From NCBI GenBank assembly GCA_902797345.1, contig CADBSL010000064.1:1-10526 (forward strand): a stretch of DNA of 10,526 bases, read 5' to 3'. The notes under the pieces are model-generated. The model had not been told where the DNA came from. It saw only the letters and a program-made list of their open reading frames with translations, and made no database searches. The stretch comes from an uncultured Eubacteriales bacterium (GTDB taxonomy: Bacteria; Bacillota; Clostridia; Peptostreptococcales; Anaerovoracaceae). The number at the start of each line of letters is the position of its first letter. The stretch's first letter is position 1. Both the position numbers and the translations under genes were made by a program. Of this stretch, positions 7,231-10,526 are shown in pieces.

Positions 7231-8835
7231 ATGGAAAAAAAGAAGACCTTTCTACAAGGGGCGCTGATCATGGGGATGGCCGGCGTCATCATCAAATTCA
7301 TGGGAGCGGTATTCCGCATCCCCTTAGGCAACATCATCGGCGACCAGGGGCTGGCCTATTATCAGGGCGCCTACCCCATCTACGTCTTTTTGCTGACCCT
7401 GTCCACCGCCGGGATCCCCACGGCGATCTCGAAAATGATCTCTGAAAAGAGTGCAACGGATGAATATGCCGAGGCCCACCGTATTTTCAAGGCCTCCTTC
7501 GCGTTGATGCTGGGGATCGGCATCGCCACATCGGCGATCCTGTTCTTCGGAGCGGGCCCGATCTGCCAGATCATCAAAAACCCCGGTGCCTACTATTCCA
7601 TGCGGACCATTGCGCCGGCCCTGCTTTTCGTGCCCATCATGGCAGCCTTCCGGGGCTACTTCCAGGGCCTGCAGAACATGGCGCCTACCGCCACGTCCCA
7701 GATCGTGGAACAGTTCTTCCGGGTAGTCTTTGGACTGGCGCTGGCGATCTTCCTTCTGCCCCATGGGCTGGAAGCTGCCGCAGCAGGTGCCTCTTCCGGC
7801 GCTTCCTTCGGCGGACTCTTCGGCGGCATCGCCATCATCCTTATTTATCTGAAAAACAGAAAGACCATCTTCCGTAAAATCAAGGAAGGTGTACGGAAAA
7901 ACAGAGAATCCATCGGCCATATCATCAAACGGGTGCTGATCATCTCCATCCCGGTGACCATCGGCGCTTCCATCATGGCCATTATGAACTTCATCGACTC
8001 GGCTCTGGTAATGAGACGGCTCCAGAACGGCGCCGGCTTCGCGCCGGATGTGGCGGAACAGCTCTACGGACAGCTGTCGGGGATGGTGGCCTCCATCATC
8101 AACTTCCCGCAGGTCCTGTCCATGGGCATTGCCGTCAGTCTGGTGCCGGTCATTTCCGCGGCCTTCCAGAAACGGGACATGGATTTTGTCCATAAAAATG
8201 TAGAACTGGGACTTCGGACAGCGATCCTGATCGGGATGCCCTGCTCTCTGGGGATCATGGTGCTGGCGAAGCCCATCATGCTGCTGCTGTACCCAATGCA
8301 GCAGGCCAGTGCCATCAGCAGCTCTTCCTGCCTGTTCATCATGGGCATCGGCGTCATCTTCCTGTCCACGGTACAGACCCTGACAGGGATGCTGCAGGGG
8401 ATCGGTAAGGTCTCCATCCCGGTGATCAACCTGGCCATCGGTGCGGTGGCGAAGATCTTCTGCACGATCTTCCTGGTGGCGATTCCGGTCATCAACGTCA
8501 AGGGCGCGGCCTTCGGCACGGTCCTGGCTTACGTGATCGCGGCGACTCTGGATTACAGAGCCGTGAAGAAATATACCCACACGAAATTCAATCTGGGGCT
8601 CACCTTCGTGAAGCCCATCGTCGCTTCGCTGGTGATGGCGGCGGCGGTATTCGGCAGCTATAAACTGGCTTCCCTGATCCTGGGCAACGCCCTGAGCACT
8701 ATTTTTGCGGTGCTGGTGGGCGTGGCGGTCTATGGGATCGTGATCCTGGCCATCAAAGGCATCACCACGGAAGAGATCCGGCTGCTGCCCAAAGGCAATA
8801 AGCTCGCGAAGATCGTGGAAAAGATCCAGCGGTAG
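7231..8835 (+). CDS. SpoVB/MurJ-like polysaccharide (lipid-linked precursor) flippase
   Basis: This 534-residue integral membrane protein belongs to the MOP exporter superfamily branch that includes SpoVB, YabM and the MurJ-type lipid II flippases. It is almost wholly hydrophobic helices, with the family opening (FLQGALIMGMAGVIIKFMGAVFRIPLGNIIG), then YYQGAYPIYVFLLTLSTAGIPTAISKMISE and MAAFRGYFQGLQNMAPTATSQIVEQFFR. A positively charged loop around residues 205-230 separates the two helical halves; the whole is consistent with about 14 membrane segments. B. subtilis has yabM at this place, between mfd/spoVT and yabN. The likely role is moving undecaprenyl-linked cell-wall or polysaccharide precursors across the membrane; the exact substrate cannot be assigned. 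ATG 7231 has GAGGA 7 nt upstream and its own promoter. mazG follows after 9 nt, so the two should be cotranscribed. Confidence 0.93.
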   Translation: MEKKKTFLQGALIMGMAGVIIKFMGAVFRIPLGNIIGDQGLAYYQGAYPIYVFLLTLSTAGIPTAISKMISEKSATDEYAEAHRIFKASFALMLGIGIATSAILFFGAGPICQIIKNPGAYYSMRTIAPALLFVPIMAAFRGYFQGLQNMAPTATSQIVEQFFRVVFGLALAIFLLPHGLEAAAAGASSGASFGGLFGGIAIILIYLKNRKTIFRKIKEGVRKNRESIGHIIKRVLIISIPVTIGASIMAIMNFIDSALVMRRLQNGAGFAPDVAEQLYGQLSGMVASIINFPQVLSMGIAVSLVPVISAAFQKRDMDFVHKNVELGLRTAILIGMPCSLGIMVLAKPIMLLLYPMQQASAISSSSCLFIMGIGVIFLSTVQTLTGMLQGIGKVSIPVINLAIGAVAKIFCTIFLVAIPVINVKGAAFGTVLAYVIAATLDYRAVKKYTHTKFNLGLTFVKPIVASLVMAAAVFGSYKLASLILGNALSTIFAVLVGVAVYGIVILAIKGITTEEIRLLPKGNKLAKIVEKIQR

Positions 8836-8844
8836 GTAGAGAAT

Positions 8845-9690
8845 ATGACACAGGAAGAATTACAAAAACTCTATGAAACATTCAGCGTCCCGGCGGCATC
8901 CGCCGGGGATGCTTTTGAACGGGTCACCGATATCATCCGCTTTCTGATGAGCGAGGACGGGTGCCCCTGGGACCGGGTCCAGACCCATGAGTCCCTGAAG
9001 AAATACATGATCGAAGAGACCTATGAAGTCATCGACGCGATCAACAAAAAAGACTCTGATCACCTGGAAGAAGAACTGGGAGATTTCATCCTTCAGGCGG
9101 TGTATCACGGACTGCTGGGAGAGGCTGAAGGAAGCTTTGATCTGACCTCTGTGCTCAATCGAGTGTCTGACAAAATGCTCTTCCGTCATCCCCACGTTTT
9201 TTTCCGCGAAAATGGGGAAAAATCGACAAAAACACTTGACAATGCACTGGTTAGATGGGAAAATATGAAACAGCGAGAACGCAGTGAAAAATCCCAGACT
9301 CAGCTTATGTCAGAAATACCAAAAGAACTGCCTGCCCTGATGCGGAGCTTCAAGATCCAGAAGAAAGCCAGGGACGTGGGGTTCGATTGGGATGACGTGA
9401 AGGACGCCTTTGCGAAGGTCCGGGAGGAAACGGGCGAGCTGGAAGAAATCTATGACACCTCAGACAAGCAGCACATCCTGGAAGAAATCGGAGACCTGCT
9501 TTTTTCTGTGGTCAATGTAGCCCGATTCCTCGATATCGACCCGGAAGAGGCCCTGTCCTTTACTTCCGAAAAGTTTGTCCGCCGATTTGGCTACATTGAG
9601 GAAAAAGCCAGATCCCAGGGTAGAGAATTGACGAGTATGACGCTTGATGAGATGGACGGACTTTGGGAAGAAGCGAAAGAGAGGGAATAA
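8845..9690 (+). CDS. mazG: Nucleoside triphosphate pyrophosphohydrolase MazG (two-domain)
   Basis: MazG hydrolyses NTPs or dNTPs to the monophosphate and pyrophosphate and is thought to clear aberrant nucleotides or modulate stress signalling. Two MazG domains are visible. The first has CPWDRVQTHESLKKYMIEE followed by the metal-binding set E57, E58, E61 and E77/D80 (LEEELGDF), and ends near FRHPHVF. The second has KARDVGFDWDDV, REETGELEE (193-201) and EEIGDL (213-218). The 281-residue length matches stand-alone MazG as in E. coli. B. subtilis YabN, at this chromosomal place, has an extra N-terminal tetrapyrrole-methylase domain that is absent here. The linker between the domains (about 9180-9310) is AT-richer than the flanks. 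The start follows the flippase stop by 9 nt with an AGGTAGAG-type site. Confidence 0.95.
   Translation: MTQEELQKLYETFSVPAASAGDAFERVTDIIRFLMSEDGCPWDRVQTHESLKKYMIEETYEVIDAINKKDSDHLEEELGDFILQAVYHGLLGEAEGSFDLTSVLNRVSDKMLFRHPHVFFRENGEKSTKTLDNALVRWENMKQRERSEKSQTQLMSEIPKELPALMRSFKIQKKARDVGFDWDDVKDAFAKVREETGELEEIYDTSDKQHILEEIGDLLFSVVNVARFLDIDPEEALSFTSEKFVRRFGYIEEKARSQGRELTSMTLDEMDGLWEEAKERE
9236..9264 (+). promoter_or_regulatory. Possible internal promoter within mazG, upstream of hup
   Basis: A perfect TTGACA (9236-9241) is followed after 17 bp by GAAAAT (9259-9264, four of six consensus matches). It lies in the AT-rich linker of mazG, about 445 nt upstream of hup. hup is usually strongly expressed and has no clear promoter closer by, so this could serve it. 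Weak evidence. Confidence 0.25.
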
Positions 9691-9696
9691 ATAATT

Positions 9697-9703
9697 AGGA
9701 GGT
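9697..9703 (+). promoter_or_regulatory. Consensus Shine-Dalgarno site of hup
   Basis: AGGAGGT is a full match to the anti-Shine-Dalgarno sequence, 5 nt before the hup ATG. It is the strongest ribosome binding site in the window and fits an abundant DNA-binding protein. Confidence 0.85.
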
Positions 9704-9708
9704 AACTC

Positions 9709-9987
9709 ATGAATAAGACAGAATTGATCGCAGTTGTTGCGGAAGAAACCGGTTTAAAGAAAAAAGAAGCAGAAGCAGCAGTAAACGCAGTGATCGGCGG
9801 CATCGAAAATGCGCTGGTAGCTGGTGAAAAAGTACAGCTGATCGGCTTTGGAACATTTGAAGTACGGACCAGAAAAGAAAGAGAAGGCAGAAACCCGAGA
9901 GATCCGGAAAAGACCATCAAGATCCCGGCAACCAAGGCTCCTGCATTCAAGGCCGGCAAGGCTTTAAAGGACGCTGTCAACAAATAA
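9709..9987 (+). CDS. hup: HU-family nucleoid-associated DNA-binding protein
   Basis: HU is a small dimeric protein that bends and compacts DNA without sequence specificity and helps replication, repair and recombination. At 92 residues it has the normal length. The N-terminal helices begin MNKTELIAVVAEETGLKKKEAE. The family signature GFGTFEVR lies at 46-53. The DNA-binding arm carries RNPRDPEKTIKIPA with the intercalating proline at position 63, and the C-terminal helix is APAFKAGKALKDAVNK. The gene uses more A/T-ending and lysine AAA/AAG codons than its neighbours, typical of a highly expressed gene. It starts 18 nt after mazG and ends at a strong terminator. B. subtilis has its main HU gene (hbs) elsewhere; placing hup next to yabN/yabO homologues is seen in other Bacillota. 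Confidence 0.97.
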   Translation: MNKTELIAVVAEETGLKKKEAEAAVNAVIGGIENALVAGEKVQLIGFGTFEVRTRKEREGRNPRDPEKTIKIPATKAPAFKAGKALKDAVNK

Positions 9988-10002
9988 GAGACGGCAAATC
10001 AC

Positions 10003-10028
10003 AGCAGTGCTTCGGCACTGCTTTTTTT
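10003..10028 (+). terminator. Intrinsic terminator after hup
   Basis: AGCAGTGC (10003-10010) and GCACTGCT (10015-10022) form a perfect 8-bp stem closed by a TTCG tetraloop (10011-10014), with a run of seven T at 10022-10028. It lies 15 nt after the hup stop. It should end the flippase-mazG-hup transcript, which leaves rqcP needing its own promoter or readthrough. Confidence 0.92.
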
Positions 10029-10066
10029 CATGACTTATTCGGAGACTCGAATTGCAGGACCAGCGA

Positions 10067-10202
10067 GAGGGCTGCCTGTAGGCGAGCAATAGTTCCTCAG
10101 AGGAAAGGCGCTCGTAGAAGTCGGACCATTCAAGGCGATCTAGCCCCGTCCAAAGCGCCGATTCCGGCGAGGAAGCTATTGTCGCCCCCTGCAGCCCGGA
10201 GT
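10067..10202 (+). repeat. Structured intergenic repeat, copy 2 (full length)
   Basis: The element fills most of the gap between the hup terminator and rqcP and is non-coding. GGGCTGC (10069-10075) pairs with GCAGCCC (10191-10197). GGCGA (10081-10085) pairs with TCGCC (10182-10186), CAATAG (10087-10092) with CTATTG (10176-10181), and TTCCTC (10093-10098) with GAGGAA (10169-10174); G10086 and G10175 bulge. That makes 24 bp, and GGAA/TTCC (10102-10105 with 10162-10165), GGCGCT/AGCGCC (10107-10112 with 10154-10159) and GGAC/GTCC (10123-10126 with 10148-10151) continue it inward. The 5' end matches copies 1 and 3, and the last 17 nt (10186-10202) equal the end of copy 1. The 3' end lies 22 nt before the rqcP start, so as RNA it would be part of its leader. 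Confidence 0.84.
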
Positions 10203-10224
10203 TTTCTTAGAAAGGAAATACACA

Positions 10225-10476
10225 GTGAGAGTAGACAAATTTCTAAAAGTATCCCGAATCATCAAGCGCCGGACGGTGGCGAAGGAGGCCTGTGATACGG
10301 AGCGTATCATCATCAACGGCAAACAGGCCAAGCCCTCCACGCCGGTGAAGGAAGGGGACATCGTCACCGTCAAATTCGGCAGCGGCGAAGTCAGCGTGCG
10401 GGTAAAAAAAATCGCCGACCACGTTCCGAAAAACGAAGCCGGCGAATTGTATGAAATTATAGAAAGCGGTTCGTAA
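10225..10476 (+). CDS. rqcP: S4-domain RNA-binding protein RqcP (YabO)
   Basis: This 83-residue protein is essentially one S4 domain: MRVDKFLKVSRIIKRRTVAKEACD, then IIINGKQAKPSTPVKEGDIVTVKFG. It closely resembles B. subtilis YabO, now RqcP, also a neighbour of the mazG homologue. RqcP works with RqcH on obstructed 50S subunits in ribosome-associated quality control, holding the tRNAs during poly-alanine tailing of the stalled chain. Arg2 and Arg16, which I recall as important in the B. subtilis protein, are present here. The start is GTG, preceded by AAAGGAAA (10211-10218); no in-frame ATG is available at this end. It lies between two copies of the structured repeat. I found no convincing promoter between the hup terminator and this gene. 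Confidence 0.94.
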   Translation: MRVDKFLKVSRIIKRRTVAKEACDTERIIINGKQAKPSTPVKEGDIVTVKFGSGEVSVRVKKIADHVPKNEAGELYEIIESGS

Positions 10477-10506
10477 AAGGACTGCTTTTCCTTTTGGCAA
10501 TAAGAA

Positions 10507-10526
10507 GAGGGCTGCCTTCAGGCGAG
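10507..10526 (+). repeat. Structured intergenic repeat, copy 3 (cut by window edge)
   Basis: The region after rqcP starts the same element again. AAGAAGAGGGCTGCC (10502-10516) is identical to 6949-6963 before and into copy 1. From GGGCTGCC onward, 18 nt (10509-10526) match copy 2 (10069-10086) with two differences, both in the small loop between GCCT and AGGC. The rest lies beyond the window. Confidence 0.75.

Noticed and set aside
7324..8580. Long minus-strand open frame opposite the flippase gene
   Set aside because: The translation is very rich in Asp, His, Gln and Arg, as expected for the complement of hydrophobic membrane helices; the + strand frame is a clear family member.
10475..10495. 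Hairpin AAAAGGA/TCCTTTT overlapping the rqcP stop, as a terminator
   Set aside because: The stem is only 7 bp and mostly A-T, it uses up its own T-run, and it is followed by GGC rather than T residues. It is too weak to call.
1..10526. CRISPR array, prophage, toxin-antitoxin or defence genes
   Set aside because: There is no spaced direct-repeat array of CRISPR type and no such protein in any frame; the coding content is ordinary housekeeping.

Overview
The window is a stretch of chromosomal housekeeping DNA from a member of the Bacillota, most likely a Clostridia-type anaerobe with a moderately GC-rich genome. The evidence is a gene order close to the Bacillus subtilis spoVG-glmU-prs-pth-mfd-yabM-yabN-yabO neighbourhood, with all eight genes plus an added hup on the + strand, Shine-Dalgarno sites before most starts, and typical vegetative promoters and terminators. 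Compared with B. subtilis, ctc, fin and spoVT are absent, the MazG protein lacks the methylase half of YabN, and hup sits between mazG and the RqcP gene. The presence of spoVG and a SpoVB-family gene does not by itself prove sporulation.

Layout: (1) 1-463 holds a sigma-A-type promoter, spoVG and a hairpin-plus-T-tract terminator, so spoVG looks like its own transcription unit. (2) 475-6941 holds an extended -10 promoter and a tightly packed operon glmU-prs-pth-mfd, with overlaps of 11 and 56 nt and one gap of 9 nt. It covers UDP-GlcNAc supply for the envelope, PRPP synthesis, peptidyl-tRNA recycling and transcription-coupled repair. (3) 6942-7230 is a 289-nt gap that holds a structured repeat (copy 1), a short degenerate heptamer array and an extended -10 promoter. 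(4) 7231-9987 holds a SpoVB/MurJ-like flippase gene, mazG and hup, closed by a strong terminator. (5) 9988-10526 holds repeat copy 2, the rqcP (yabO) gene, and the first part of repeat copy 3, cut by the window edge.

The most unusual content is the non-coding repeat. Two full copies (about 172 and 136 nt) and one partial copy occur in the last 3.6 kb, always between genes and always in the same orientation. They share an 11-nt 5' end (AGAGGGCTGCC), and the two full copies share a 17-nt 3' end. Their interiors are almost unrelated in primary sequence, yet each folds into the same architecture: a 7-bp outer stem, then a long inner helix with compensating differences between copies, then alternative local hairpins on each arm. 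This looks like a structured RNA family or a MITE-like palindromic element; I do not recognise it as a named family.
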